Shown: in pieces, positions 7,473 to 16,603 of the stretch
How positions within the stretch are numbered: the first letter of the stretch is position 1
Layout of the letters: every line of letters begins with the position of its first letter
NCBI GenBank assembly: GCA_963598415.1
Contig: CAVBUH010000073.1
Span: 62,001 to 126,000 of the forward strand
DNA: 64,000 nt
From: Colimorpha_A sp900556615
Lineage (GTDB): Bacteria > Bacillota > Clostridia > Oscillospirales > CAG-272
Reading direction: 5' to 3'
Translations under genes and position numbers: made by a program
Notes under the pieces: model-generated
Told to the model about the DNA's origin: nothing
Seen by the model: the letters and a program-made list of their open reading frames with translations, nothing else
The model's database searches: none

Positions 7473-10274
7473 TTATATAATGCAGAGAATATGCCTATAC
7501 CACAGGAATTTGATTATGCCCAACCGCGATTTTGCATGAGCGGTGAGCTCGGTAACAACGGATACTACAGTATGCATATCGTCCTTTGTCATACCGTTTC
7601 CGTAAATTTGATTTTCCGCGGCATAGATCGCTTCGGAGGGTTTTACATGGAGATGCATGCCGGAGAGTACGGAATCTGCACGCGCGGCAAAGGCGGAGGG
7701 AAGCTCTTTTGAACCCGGAACAAGCCCGAAGGCGCGAAGTGTATCAAACAAAATCATACAGAGCGGCGAGCCGATAGAAGCTTTTTCGCATTTGTCCGGC
7801 GAAAGGGCAAGGGAAAACAGCTTCGTTCTGTATTTCTGCTTGGCAGAGCTTCTCTTGAATATCCAAAGAGCGGAGACGGAAGCAGTGGCGATTATGATAA
7901 AAACAGCAAGCAAGATACCGTTATTTTCTTCTGTCGGGATTTCACCGGGAGAAGTAGTGACCGGAGGTTTCGAAGCTCCCGGAATTCTTTCTGTGGTATC
8001 GGAAGGAATGGAGCTTTCCGGCGGTTTAATATTGGTAGCTTCTTCAGTGGTATCGGTTTTTTCGTCGGTATCTTCTTCCGTGTCATCGGAACCCGTGTTA
8101 TAGATATATTCAGCGGAATAAGCTCCGTCGGTAAAACCGGGTGTCACTTCGTACTGCATCCAGCCGAACCCGCTTATCCATATCTCCATCCACGCATGAG
8201 CGTTTTTGTCTTTGACACGGCATTGATAAGCATATCCGTTGCTGAGATTATTTTTTGAGAAGCTGTTCGCAATGTATCCCTCGGCATATCTTGCGCTGAA
8301 GCCGAGCTGCCGCATAATAAGAGTCGCAGCGGTTGCAAATTGAACGCAATATCCCTCTTTGGATATCAGGAGAAATTCCTCCATAGAATCATCCGAGGTT
8401 GGTTTCGGGGGCGTCAGGCTGTAGCGGTAATGATCCCCGAGATAGTCAATGACAATGCGGGCAATATCGTCGGCATGGATGACGAGCTTTTCATGGTCAG
8501 AATAAAAGGATATAGGGTTATTGCTTTCGTCGATTAAGGTGGCGACGCGGTTTCCACTCGGTAAAATGGAATCGTACATAGCTGCCGGATTGTAATACTG
8601 TCTGATCTCGGTCGTGAGAAATATATCTTCCACTATTCTGTCCACAGCGGGAGAATCGGCGGCTCCGCCGTACAGCAGATAGGCAAGCTCGGTGTATACT
8701 TTGTTGCGTTCTTTCACTTCATCGCTGGGACTCCGGACGGAGAAGGAAACGGCATTGCCGGTTGAATCAAGATTCAATGCGATATAATATTCTTTTATGA
8801 ACCGATTCAGATTCTCTCTTGAGGCGTCTGTCCTTGAAAAAGGAATCAGGGCTTTTACCGTGTACGGATCGGTGGTTTTCAGTTTTTTATCTGCCAGATA
8901 GATTCCGTCGTTGATCCTCTTATAATCTACGGAAAAGAAGTCTCCGCTTGGGGATGTGATTGGAGATATTGTCATATAAGGTATTGCGATAAGACGGGTT
9001 TGTTTTTTGGGAGTTATCAATATGTCGGTGTATGTTATTCCAAGCTCGGATATTTCTCTGAGAGCTGCATTGGCTTCATTCCAATAGCCTATAGGATATG
9101 ACATTTCCCGATACTCTTCGTATGCCGCAAGAAAATCTTCTGTTATGGTGTGCGGGCTGCTCGGATATCCTGATGTTATGTCGTAGTCGATATAATCGGT
9201 GTTCGGAGCTGTCCATGCGTTGTCTGAAAAGTCGCCTCCGATCCAATTGCGAAGATAGAGAGGAGCATTGGAATCGGAGTATACATAGAGTGTCTCAATA
9301 CCCCGAAAGGTCCTCTTATCGGCGGTTGTATTGCGTTTGCCGGTTGGATCGTCTGATGATATCATATCGGTAATGGATATCGGTTTGCCTTCTGCAATGT
9401 CGGTAACGATTTGTCTCAGGACTTCTATTTTTTCAGAGATGATATCGATTTTTATCCATGGTTGGTTTACGGTATAACAGGGGATTATCAGCAAAAGCGC
9501 GGAAAGCAGCAGGGCGGCAAGCCCGGTATGTCCCGACGGTGAGGTGCCGGCGGTATGCTTTTCGCAAATTCTCATTGCGGCAAAGCCCGCCGTTGAGGCA
9601 AGCAGGAGGCAAATCCCCGCGTTATCGTTCGGCATATTATAGATGAATATCGGGGAACAGATAAGCGCGGTAAATATCGATGTGATGGATAGCTTTGTCT
9701 TTTTTCTTACAGCCAGATAATACACAAGACAGGAGACAAGAGTGAAAAAAAATACTGACGAATAGTCGGAACGGTGCAAATTCATCCCAATCTGAGGAAG
9801 GGTTACAAACCCGAGAGAATCTATTACGATCATCATTCGGTTCCAAATGTTCACCGTGCCTCCCGCAAGATAGGTAAAAGGGTTGACCTTTATTCCTACG
9901 CTGTTGAGATGCAGGATAATTGCCGCAAACGGAATGACGATGATCAATATGCCGCAGACAGCGCTTCTTTTCGATCTGCAAAGCAGGAACAGAGCTATTA
10001 TCCAAAAGGCTGTCGTAAATATAATGGAGGAAAGAGAAACATTTAACTGTGCGGAATCACAAATGAGAAGCGTAATGCCGCAGGCGGCACAGCCGGCGAC
10101 AAGAGCTTTCATAAGCGCTTCCGATAAAGCGGCGATATGAGACCGTTTTCTTATGAAATGAAAGGATATTTCCTCGGGGGCATTTTCTTCATTACGGCTT
10201 TCCGTTTCGGTATTGGGCTTCCGTGTATCGGAGGAAGGAAATCTTTGTTTTTTTCTCGGTTTATTTTGTTTCAA
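7473..10274 (-). CDS. Membrane-anchored transglutaminase-like protein (TgpA-like)
   Basis: 933 residues. A basic N-terminus precedes a run of hydrophobic helices (about residues 50-270), then a long extracytoplasmic region with a transglutaminase-like domain: Cys in EGYCVQFATAA (about 641), His in NAHAWMEIW (about 691), then WMQYEVTPGF, where many relatives have Asp before the TP. An acidic Thr/Glu linker and a last helix (LLAVFIIIATASVSALWIF) lead to a cytoplasmic tail. It starts with TTG, preceded by GGAGG, and overlaps the DUF58 gene by 14 bp. With the MoxR ATPase and DUF58 protein it forms a widespread three-gene module thought to act at the envelope; the substrate is unknown. Confidence 0.88.
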   Translation of the reverse strand: MKQNKPRKKQRFPSSDTRKPNTETESRNEENAPEEISFHFIRKRSHIAALSEALMKALVAGCAACGITLLICDSAQLNVSLSSIIFTTAFWIIALFLLCRSKRSAVCGILIIVIPFAAIILHLNSVGIKVNPFTYLAGGTVNIWNRMMIVIDSLGFVTLPQIGMNLHRSDYSSVFFFTLVSCLVYYLAVRKKTKLSITSIFTALICSPIFIYNMPNDNAGICLLLASTAGFAAMRICEKHTAGTSPSGHTGLAALLLSALLLIIPCYTVNQPWIKIDIISEKIEVLRQIVTDIAEGKPISITDMISSDDPTGKRNTTADKRTFRGIETLYVYSDSNAPLYLRNWIGGDFSDNAWTAPNTDYIDYDITSGYPSSPHTITEDFLAAYEEYREMSYPIGYWNEANAALREISELGITYTDILITPKKQTRLIAIPYMTISPITSPSGDFFSVDYKRINDGIYLADKKLKTTDPYTVKALIPFSRTDASRENLNRFIKEYYIALNLDSTGNAVSFSVRSPSDEVKERNKVYTELAYLLYGGAADSPAVDRIVEDIFLTTEIRQYYNPAAMYDSILPSGNRVATLIDESNNPISFYSDHEKLVIHADDIARIVIDYLGDHYRYSLTPPKPTSDDSMEEFLLISKEGYCVQFATAATLIMRQLGFSARYAEGYIANSFSKNNLSNGYAYQCRVKDKNAHAWMEIWISGFGWMQYEVTPGFTDGAYSAEYIYNTGSDDTEEDTDEKTDTTEEATNIKPPESSIPSDTTERIPGASKPPVTTSPGEIPTEENNGILLAVFIIIATASVSALWIFKRSSAKQKYRTKLFSLALSPDKCEKASIGSPLCMILFDTLRAFGLVPGSKELPSAFAARADSVLSGMHLHVKPSEAIYAAENQIYGNGMTKDDMHTVVSVVTELTAHAKSRLGIIKFLWYRHILCII

Positions 10275-11538
10275 GCTCGGTTTCCTCCGTTTTTCTTACC
10301 GGAATAACTGTTTTGATTCCGGATTCGGTGATACGGCGGTAAAGCGCGTCAAGATCGTTTTTATACTGTATTCTCTCTAATGGATCAAGGATCTCAGACA
10401 AATCGCAAAGACATACCGAAACCCTATCGGAGCCAAGCAGAGAGACCGCTTCCCGTATTGCGGTTTCGGTTTCGGATGATCGAAAAGCGGTCACAAAAAG
10501 CATGGCGTTTCCAAAGAGTGTTTCAGATATACCGGACAACCCCGGAGAAGCTTGATCGGTATTGGCTTCACAGAGAGCGAGTGCGAGACGGGACATACTT
10601 CCTACATCGGAAAACTCCGATACAGCTGCGTTTTCAGCACAATCAGACGCTTTCCACAACAGTTTTCCGTGATGTCCCGAAACTGCCGCTTCTCTGGCGG
10701 CGGACAGGGCTTCTTCTGCAATTCTGTCGTCGGAAAAAGCAGATGCATAGGAAGGAAGACCGTATTTGTCGTGCTTTCCTCCGAAATCACAGAAAATCGA
10801 AACGATGTGTCCGCTGTCAGGAACGTATTTTCTGACCTGAAGCTCTTCCGTTTTTGAGGAAAGCTTCCAATGGATGCTTTTAAAACTGTCTCCGGGAAGA
10901 TATTGCCTGATGTCCCCGAATTCTGTCTGGCGGCTTACTCCCGAAGATATTTCGGAAGTTTCGGTATTCTCACAGACGGATGCGGCGCCGCAGTAGGGCA
11001 GCAGACGGGGAAGCACCTTTACGGTTATTTCCGCATGAATCTTTTTTTTCAGACAGAAAAGCCGGAACAAATCATAAACGTATATTTCGTTTGCTCCGGT
11101 AATGTATATCCCACGGTATTCAAAGCGGATCGGGATGCTTGCTTTTACACGGCTGAAAGGGGGGAGAGAAAATTTTTTTATCTCCGTCTTGCACCCTGTA
11201 CCGAATCTGTTGGGAAGAATAAGGGATATTTCCGTGCACGAAACAGGAAGGAAACCGCGGTTTGAAAGGATAAGAGAACAATTCAGCTTTTCCTTTTTGC
11301 TTATTACATAGCTGCTCTCGGAAACGGTTCCGCCGACGGACAGCCAGGATAAAATGAAACAGATTATGTCAGCGACAGGAAGAGACAAAATAAAAATACA
11401 GGCTATTGCTGAAACGGGAGAACGGAGCGCCTGAGTAAAAATCATACAGGACGCGAGCAGAATTATGTATACAATGATCCCACTGCAAAGCTTTAAGGGG
11501 AGGCAGCGCCACAGGCTGCGATATTTTCGGACGCTCAT
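10261..11538 (-). CDS. DUF58 domain-containing membrane protein
   Basis: 425 residues. Two N-terminal hydrophobic helices (about 15-60) are followed by a beta-rich segment and the DUF58 block with its hallmark RQYLPGDSFKSIHWK (around residues 205-225). DUF58 proteins have a von Willebrand A-like fold and are partners of MoxR ATPases. ATG overlaps the moxR stop codon as ATGA, indicating translational coupling. The function is not established biochemically; the context with MoxR and transglutaminase is the strongest clue. Confidence 0.9.
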   Translation of the reverse strand: MSVRKYRSLWRCLPLKLCSGIIVYIILLASCMIFTQALRSPVSAIACIFILSLPVADIICFILSWLSVGGTVSESSYVISKKEKLNCSLILSNRGFLPVSCTEISLILPNRFGTGCKTEIKKFSLPPFSRVKASIPIRFEYRGIYITGANEIYVYDLFRLFCLKKKIHAEITVKVLPRLLPYCGAASVCENTETSEISSGVSRQTEFGDIRQYLPGDSFKSIHWKLSSKTEELQVRKYVPDSGHIVSIFCDFGGKHDKYGLPSYASAFSDDRIAEEALSAAREAAVSGHHGKLLWKASDCAENAAVSEFSDVGSMSRLALALCEANTDQASPGLSGISETLFGNAMLFVTAFRSSETETAIREAVSLLGSDRVSVCLCDLSEILDPLERIQYKNDLDALYRRITESGIKTVIPVRKTEETELETK

Positions 11539-12521
11539 TTTCCGGAAACTCGCGGAGCGAAGGGAACCGGTGTTGACGAAAGGATAGCGCGGAGTACCTT
11601 TTCGGCGGCTATTCCGGCAGCGGAGGCTTCGCGCGAAAGAGTAACGCGGTGAGCAACCGTTTCGCAGAAAATGTCCGCTATATCATCGGGAGTTACATAA
11701 TTGCGGTGTCTTATGACCGCCCATGCTCTTGACAGCTTCATGAGAGCAACGGATGCGCGCGGGCTTGCTCCAAGAGAGAACTCGCTGCGATGTCTTGTGG
11801 CGGAGACAAGCGTGACAATGTATCTCTCTATTTCGTCGGATATCCTGACTTCTTCGGAAAATGCCCGAAGGAGCTTTATCGCATCTTTACTTTCCGTCGG
11901 GGCGACGGCTTTCATCGGATCTCCCGAAATTCTTTTTTTCAGTATTAAAACCTCTTCGTCCGGTGTCGGATACCCCATTTTTATCCGAAGAGAAAAACGG
12001 TCAAGCTGTGCTTCGGGAAGCGGATATGTACCGACAAATCCGGCGGGATTCTGCGTGGCTATGACCATAAAGGGATCGGGAATATCATAGGTTGTACCGT
12101 CCACGGTTACCTGCGTTTCTTCCATGGCTTCAAGAAGACTGGATTGCGTTTTCGGAGACGCACGGTTGATTTCATCTGCAAGCAGGATATTCGTATTGAC
12201 AAGTCCTTCCCGAAATTCAAAACTTTCTGTTTTACGGTTGTAAATATTAAAGCCGGTAATATCCGATGCCATGACGTCGGGAGTAAACTGTGCGCGCTTG
12301 AAGGAAAGTCCCGCTGCCCGCGCTATTGCCGAGGCAAGCGTGGTTTTTCCAACACCGGGGACATCCTCGATCAGAACATGTCCGCCGGATATCATTGCGG
12401 CAAGCAGAAGCGCTGTTTCACGCCGTTTTCCCGTGATAACCTTATCTACTTCAGCACGCAATGAATCAGAGATACCATATAGGGTGTTGTATTCGTTTTC
12501 TGATAAAGATGCTTGATTCAT
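11535..12521 (-). CDS. MoxR-family AAA+ ATPase
   Basis: 328-residue MoxR/RavA-class ATPase, a chaperone-like motor for envelope or metallo-enzyme assembly. Walker A is DVPGVGKTTLA (about residues 57-67), Walker B NILLADEINRA, then SSLLEAMEE and sensor 1 FMVIATQNP. The C-terminal lid contains SLGASPRAS, the MoxR arginine motif. First gene of the moxR-DUF58-transglutaminase operon. RBS AAAGGAA lies upstream of the ATG and a TTGAAC-17-TATAAT promoter 126 nt before the start. Confidence 0.95.
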   Translation of the reverse strand: MNQASLSENEYNTLYGISDSLRAEVDKVITGKRRETALLLAAMISGGHVLIEDVPGVGKTTLASAIARAAGLSFKRAQFTPDVMASDITGFNIYNRKTESFEFREGLVNTNILLADEINRASPKTQSSLLEAMEETQVTVDGTTYDIPDPFMVIATQNPAGFVGTYPLPEAQLDRFSLRIKMGYPTPDEEVLILKKRISGDPMKAVAPTESKDAIKLLRAFSEEVRISDEIERYIVTLVSATRHRSEFSLGASPRASVALMKLSRAWAVIRHRNYVTPDDIADIFCETVAHRVTLSREASAAGIAAEKVLRAILSSTPVPFAPRVSGK

Positions 12522-12646
12522 TTTTCGTTCCTTTCAGGGGGCTTTATCCTATATATCGGTATAGTCGTTTTTTAAGACGTTTTTAAATTGAAAAAGTTCC
12601 GATTTTGCAGCGTTTTTTCCATTTTCTTTTATTTTGGTTTGCTATT

Positions 12647-12675
12647 ATTATATCATATTTAGAAATCATGTTCAA
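12647..12675 (-). promoter_or_regulatory. SigA-type promoter of the moxR operon
   Basis: Minus strand TTGAAC, 17-nt spacer, TATAAT; upstream of moxR and back-to-back with the hydrolase promoter. Confidence 0.6.
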
Positions 12676-12703
12676 TAGTTTTGAATAATTACATAAAAAG
12701 ATA

Positions 12704-12732
12704 TTGAAAAACGGAAACCTGTGTGGTAAAAT
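12704..12732 (+). promoter_or_regulatory. SigA-type promoter of the alpha/beta hydrolase gene
   Basis: TTGAAA, 17-nt spacer, TAAAAT. Its -35 box coincides with the longest possible in-frame TTG start of the next gene, which argues for the downstream start at 12782. Confidence 0.55.
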
Positions 12733-12781
12733 TATTACAGTAACCCCGATACGGTTAATTTTTCTTCAGAGGAATATGCGG

Positions 12782-13732
12782 ATGAAATATATAATGATTA
12801 CGGTTATATCGGCTGCGGTGATAGTCTTGCTGCTTTTTTTTATACTGCTGTTTGTTTCAAGTCGGGTTTTCGGAAGAGGAAAACCCTATGATATAACAAA
12901 GGCGCTGAGAAAAAATCCGGAGCTTGCAGAGGAAATTCTTGCGAAACGCAAGTCTCTTGGGAAATATAGTCCCGAAGAGGTTTCGGTGAAATCATTCGAC
13001 GGTTACAGGCTGGTCGGAAAAATATATTATTCCCAAATACCAGACAGCGTCCCTGAGCGGGGATTTGTGGTGTGTATGCACGGATATCATTCGGGAGCGG
13101 CAGAGGATTTTGCCGGAGCAGTTGATTTTTTTACCGAGAATCGCTTTCATGTGCTGTTTGTGACGCAGCGATGTCACGGGGAGAGCGAAGGAAATCGAAT
13201 TACCTTCGGTGCAAAGGAGAGATACGATTGCCGCACCTGGTGCGAATATCTTGTCGGGAGATTCGGTAAGGAAACAAAAATTATTCTCGACGGAATATCG
13301 ATGGGAGCAGCGACGGTTGTGATGGCTGCCGACAGAGAGGTAGGACTTCCGGCGAATGTGAAGGCGGTCATTGCCGACTGCGGCTATACGTCTCCTTGGG
13401 AAATCGTTTGCGATGTGGCAAAAAAGACTTATCATTTGCCGAAATTTCCGGTGATGCATATTTTCCGTCTTGCAGTAAGAATAGATGCCGGATTTGATCT
13501 TTGCTCCGTTTCTGCTGAAAAGGCGGCGGCAAATACCGATATCCCGATTTTTTTTGCTCACGGCACAGGTGATAAGTTCGTTCCGTATGAAATGAGCGTC
13601 AGAAATCAGAGGGCACACGCGGCGGAAAGCTATTTGTTCAGTGTGGAAAATGCCGGACATGGATTGAGTTTTATGATTGATCGGGAGAATTATTCACGGG
13701 AGTGTATGAATTTTCTTGAAAAGTTTTTGTGA
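12782..13732 (+). CDS. Membrane-anchored alpha/beta hydrolase (serine hydrolase)
   Basis: About 316 residues. An N-terminal anchor (IMITVISAAVIVLLLFFILL) precedes an alpha/beta hydrolase domain. Oxyanion region VVCMHGYHSG, nucleophile elbow LDGISMGAA with Ser, acid Asp in HGTGDKFVP, and catalytic His in NAGHGLSF complete a triad. The family (FrsA/YqkD-like) cleaves esters or peptides; substrate unknown. ATG at 12782 is chosen because AGAGGA lies 8 nt upstream and a promoter overlaps the longer reading. It diverges from the moxR operon. Confidence 0.85.
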   Translation: MKYIMITVISAAVIVLLLFFILLFVSSRVFGRGKPYDITKALRKNPELAEEILAKRKSLGKYSPEEVSVKSFDGYRLVGKIYYSQIPDSVPERGFVVCMHGYHSGAAEDFAGAVDFFTENRFHVLFVTQRCHGESEGNRITFGAKERYDCRTWCEYLVGRFGKETKIILDGISMGAATVVMAADREVGLPANVKAVIADCGYTSPWEIVCDVAKKTYHLPKFPVMHIFRLAVRIDAGFDLCSVSAEKAAANTDIPIFFAHGTGDKFVPYEMSVRNQRAHAAESYLFSVENAGHGLSFMIDRENYSRECMNFLEKFL

Positions 13733-13996
13733 TAAGGATTTTTTGGTTAACCGGTTATTTTCGGAGATTTTTCTGTCTTATAACCGTTTTTGAGGATGCT
13801 TTTTATGTTTGATTTTGTTTATGTTCCTTCCGTTACGGAATTATATTCTGAATTAGGAGCGTTTTGATTCTATCACGCACCGGTCTGACTGAAAATGTCG
13901 CCATCCTGTTCTCACATAAATCGGGTATTTACTCATCATTCTGCGAGAATATAATTTCTCAAGTATAAGATAATTATTCCTTAGGTAAGCTCTGAA

Positions 13997-14054
13997 TAAA
14001 AGGTCACTGAAAAAGGCACGTCTCGTAAAAAACGTGCCTTTTTCAGTGACCTTT
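13997..14054. terminator. Strong bidirectional terminator, guaA / hydrolase
   Basis: Arms of about 22 bp (from AAAGGTCACTGAAAAAG to its complement CTTTTTCAGTGACCTTT) around a short loop. It lies between convergent genes and ends both. Nothing else was seen in 13733-14081. Confidence 0.85.
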
Positions 14055-14081
14055 AATATCAAGGACTTTCAACCTACCGAT

Positions 14082-15062
14082 TTATTCCCACTCGATCGTC
14101 CCGGTAGGCTTCGGTGTGAGATCGTACAACACTCTGTTAACGCCGGCGACCTCGCTTGTTATACGTGCAGTAATATGACGGAGAAGAGAGAAAGGTATAT
14201 CCTCCACAGTTGCGGACATGGCATCCTTTGTATTCACGGCGCGGATAATGACCGGCCATTCATAGGCGCGGACATCGTTTTTGACGCCGGTAGATTTAAA
14301 GTCAGGAACGACGGTAAAATACTGCCATACCTTACCCTCAAGACCGTTTTTGGCAAATTCTTCACGCAGGATAGCGTCCGATTCACGGACAGCCTCGAGG
14401 CGGTCTCTTGTGATGGCTCCGAGACAGCGAACGCCGAGCCCGGGACCGGGGAAGGGCTGGCGGTAGACCATGCCTGCCGGAAGTCCAAGCGCATCTCCGA
14501 CTACTCTTACTTCATCCTTAAACAGAAGCTTTATCGGCTCAACAAGCTCGAACTGTAGATCATCGGGGAGTCCTCCGACATTATGGTGTGCTTTTACGGG
14601 ACCGCTTTCCAGAATATCAGGATAGATTGTACCCTGCGCAAGGAAATTAATTCCGTCAAGCTTTCTTGCCTCCTCTTCGAATACACGGATAAACTCCGCT
14701 CCGATAATCTTTCTTTTTTTCTCCGGCTCGGAGACGCCGGCAAGCTTATCAAGAAAGCGGTTTGCTGCATCGACATATACAAGATTAGCCTTCATTTCGT
14801 CACGGAAAACCTGAACCACTTGCTCAGGCTCGCCTTTGCGGAGGAGTCCGTGATTTACATGGACGCAGATAAGCTGCTTTCCGATCGCTTTTATCAGTAA
14901 TGCGGCGACAACCGAAGAATCAACACCGCCGGAAAGGGCAAGCAGTACTTTTTTGTTTCCGATTTGTGTGCGCAGAGCGGAAATCTGTTCCTCAATAAAA
15001 TTTTTTGCCAACTCAGGAGTAGTTATTCTCTTCATGTCATTCGGTCTTTTATTATTGCACAT
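14082..15062 (-). CDS. guaA: GMP synthase, ATP-pyrophosphatase subunit (no glutaminase domain)
   Basis: 326 residues. It converts XMP to GMP by adenylating XMP and adding ammonia. The PP-loop LLALSGGVDSSVVAALL is near residue 40, followed by HVNHGLLRKGE, LAQGTIYPD and the dimerisation domain ending RVLYDLTPKPTGTIEWE. Usual bacterial GuaA (about 510-525 aa) begins with a class I glutamine amidotransferase domain; here the protein starts directly at the synthetase domain, as in archaeal two-subunit enzymes. No amidotransferase subunit is in the window. It is co-oriented with, and 26 bp after, the CofE-like gene. AAGGAT supports the start at 15062; ATG at 15035 is an alternative. Confidence 0.93.
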   Translation of the reverse strand: MCNNKRPNDMKRITTPELAKNFIEEQISALRTQIGNKKVLLALSGGVDSSVVAALLIKAIGKQLICVHVNHGLLRKGEPEQVVQVFRDEMKANLVYVDAANRFLDKLAGVSEPEKKRKIIGAEFIRVFEEEARKLDGINFLAQGTIYPDILESGPVKAHHNVGGLPDDLQFELVEPIKLLFKDEVRVVGDALGLPAGMVYRQPFPGPGLGVRCLGAITRDRLEAVRESDAILREEFAKNGLEGKVWQYFTVVPDFKSTGVKNDVRAYEWPVIIRAVNTKDAMSATVEDIPFSLLRHITARITSEVAGVNRVLYDLTPKPTGTIEWE

Positions 15063-15088
15063 ATTTTTTATCCTTTCATTTTATGAAA

Positions 15089-16279
15089 TCAGTTTGTATA
15101 ATTATCAAAATAACCCTGTACAAGAACAACGGGGGTTCCCTTGTCTCCGGATCCGCTTGTCAGATCACAGAGAGAACCTATAAGATCGGTAATCTGTCTC
15201 GGAGTAGTCCCTTGAGAAGCCATATCTCCGACAAGATTTGTTTTCTTTGCCTTAATGCTTTCGGATACGGCAGCTTTCAGTGCGTCCCCGCTGAGATCCT
15301 TGAAGTCGTTATCAGCAAGATATTTGAGCTTAAGCTCGTTCGGAGTGCCGATAAGACCATCGGTATAAGCGGGAGATACACAGGGATCGGCAAGCTCCCA
15401 TATTTTCCCCTGAGGATCCTTAAAGGCGCCGTCGCCGTAGACCATAACCTCTATCTTTTTTCCGCAGGAATCAAAGAGCCTTTTTTGAACGTCAAGAACA
15501 AAATTACGGCATTCTCTCGGAAAGAGCTTAACTGTCGTTTCTGTTGATTTGTTCGATCCGAGAAGTCCGTATTTTTCATTGAATCCGCTGCCGCCGATAG
15601 ATGAAGTAAGGATATCATCGAGTCCGCAGACAATTTTCGCACCGTTTTTGAGAAGAATACGTTTTGTTCTTGCCCTTGTATGAATATCACAGGTAAGAAC
15701 GCAGTCGGTATATTGGAGTATGGCGGAGGGCTGATTGGCAAAGATAACCTCTGCCTCGGCTCCGGCGTCACGGATGATATTGGAATAATAAGCTACATAG
15801 TCAACGCCTGTAAATTCATGCCTGTTTTCTCCGAACAACCTTCTGTATTCTTCAAGTGACAGAACATCGCTGTAGGGGTTTACTCCCGCTTCATCAAGCT
15901 TGTCAAGAGAAACAAGACAGTTTCCGACCTCGTCCGAGGGGTAGCTGAGCATCAGAACGATTTTCTTTGCCCCCATCGCAATTCCTTTCAGACATACGGC
16001 AAAGCGGTTTCTGGACAGTATCGGGAAAATAACCCCGATCGTGCCGCCGCCCAGCTTATTTTTGACATCAAGGGCGATATCCTCGACAGAGGCATAATTT
16101 CCCTGACTTCTTGCTACAATAGATTCGGTAACCGATACCACATCCCGGTCGTGAAGCGCAAAGCCTTCATATTCGGCGGCTTCGAGTATGCTGTCGGCTA
16201 CGATCTTTGCAAGATTATCGCCTGCTCTTATGATCGGGCAGCGTATGCCCCTTGAAACTGTTCCCACACGTCTTTCCAT
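15089..16279 (-). CDS. Coenzyme F420-0:L-glutamate ligase-like (CofE family) protein
   Basis: 396 residues related to the CofE/FbiB ligase fold, which adds glutamate to F420-0 in methanogens and actinobacteria. Visible family-like parts are GDNLAKIVADSI, DRDVVSVTESIVARSQGNY near the N-terminus, and GDGAFKDPQGKIWELADP later. Clostridia generally lack F420, so this subfamily probably acts on another acceptor. RBS AGGAG and a TTGCTT-17-TATAAT promoter lie upstream; guaA follows in the same unit. Family call fairly sure, substrate unknown. Confidence 0.75.
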   Translation of the reverse strand: MERRVGTVSRGIRCPIIRAGDNLAKIVADSILEAAEYEGFALHDRDVVSVTESIVARSQGNYASVEDIALDVKNKLGGGTIGVIFPILSRNRFAVCLKGIAMGAKKIVLMLSYPSDEVGNCLVSLDKLDEAGVNPYSDVLSLEEYRRLFGENRHEFTGVDYVAYYSNIIRDAGAEAEVIFANQPSAILQYTDCVLTCDIHTRARTKRILLKNGAKIVCGLDDILTSSIGGSGFNEKYGLLGSNKSTETTVKLFPRECRNFVLDVQKRLFDSCGKKIEVMVYGDGAFKDPQGKIWELADPCVSPAYTDGLIGTPNELKLKYLADNDFKDLSGDALKAAVSESIKAKKTNLVGDMASQGTTPRQITDLIGSLCDLTSGSGDKGTPVVLVQGYFDNYTN

Positions 16280-16335
16280 ATCTGTAATCTCCTATCATTC
16301 AAATAAATTATCAAAAACAGAATTTTCTGCATAAT

Positions 16336-16364
16336 ATTATATCAATAATTGTAAAATAAAGCAA
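16336..16364 (-). promoter_or_regulatory. SigA-type promoter of the cofE-like/guaA unit
   Basis: Minus strand TTGCTT, 17-nt spacer, TATAAT, about 57 bp before the start codon. Confidence 0.6.
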
Positions 16365-16440
16365 TAGTATATTGCCCGATATTGCAAAAATGTAAAATAA
16401 TCGGGCTGCTGCCGAATGCAGCCAGCCCGATTGAAATTTA

Positions 16441-16603
16441 AGGCAGTACCGCACAAGATGGTTGTGCAGATGCGCCGCCGGATTTTTCGTCAGACGAACC
16501 GATTGAGGAGGCAAGAGTGGCGTTCCTCTGCCGATAAAAATTGTGAAGCATGACGGAAAAGAGGTAAGCAAAGGCGTTAGCCGTGCACCCGGCGGTGTTG
16601 CCT
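16441..16603 (-). repeat. Family A MITE, copy A2
   Basis: Reverse-orientation copy with both ends (AGGCAGTACCGCAC.. and ..GGCGGTGTTGCCT) and TA at 16439-16440 and 16604-16605. The right-hand TA lies in the potD stop codon; the element's terminal base supplies its last A. Confidence 0.85.

Noticed and set aside
7473..8103. Plus-strand ORFs antisense to the transglutaminase gene
   Set aside because: They are shadows of the long, well-supported minus-strand gene.
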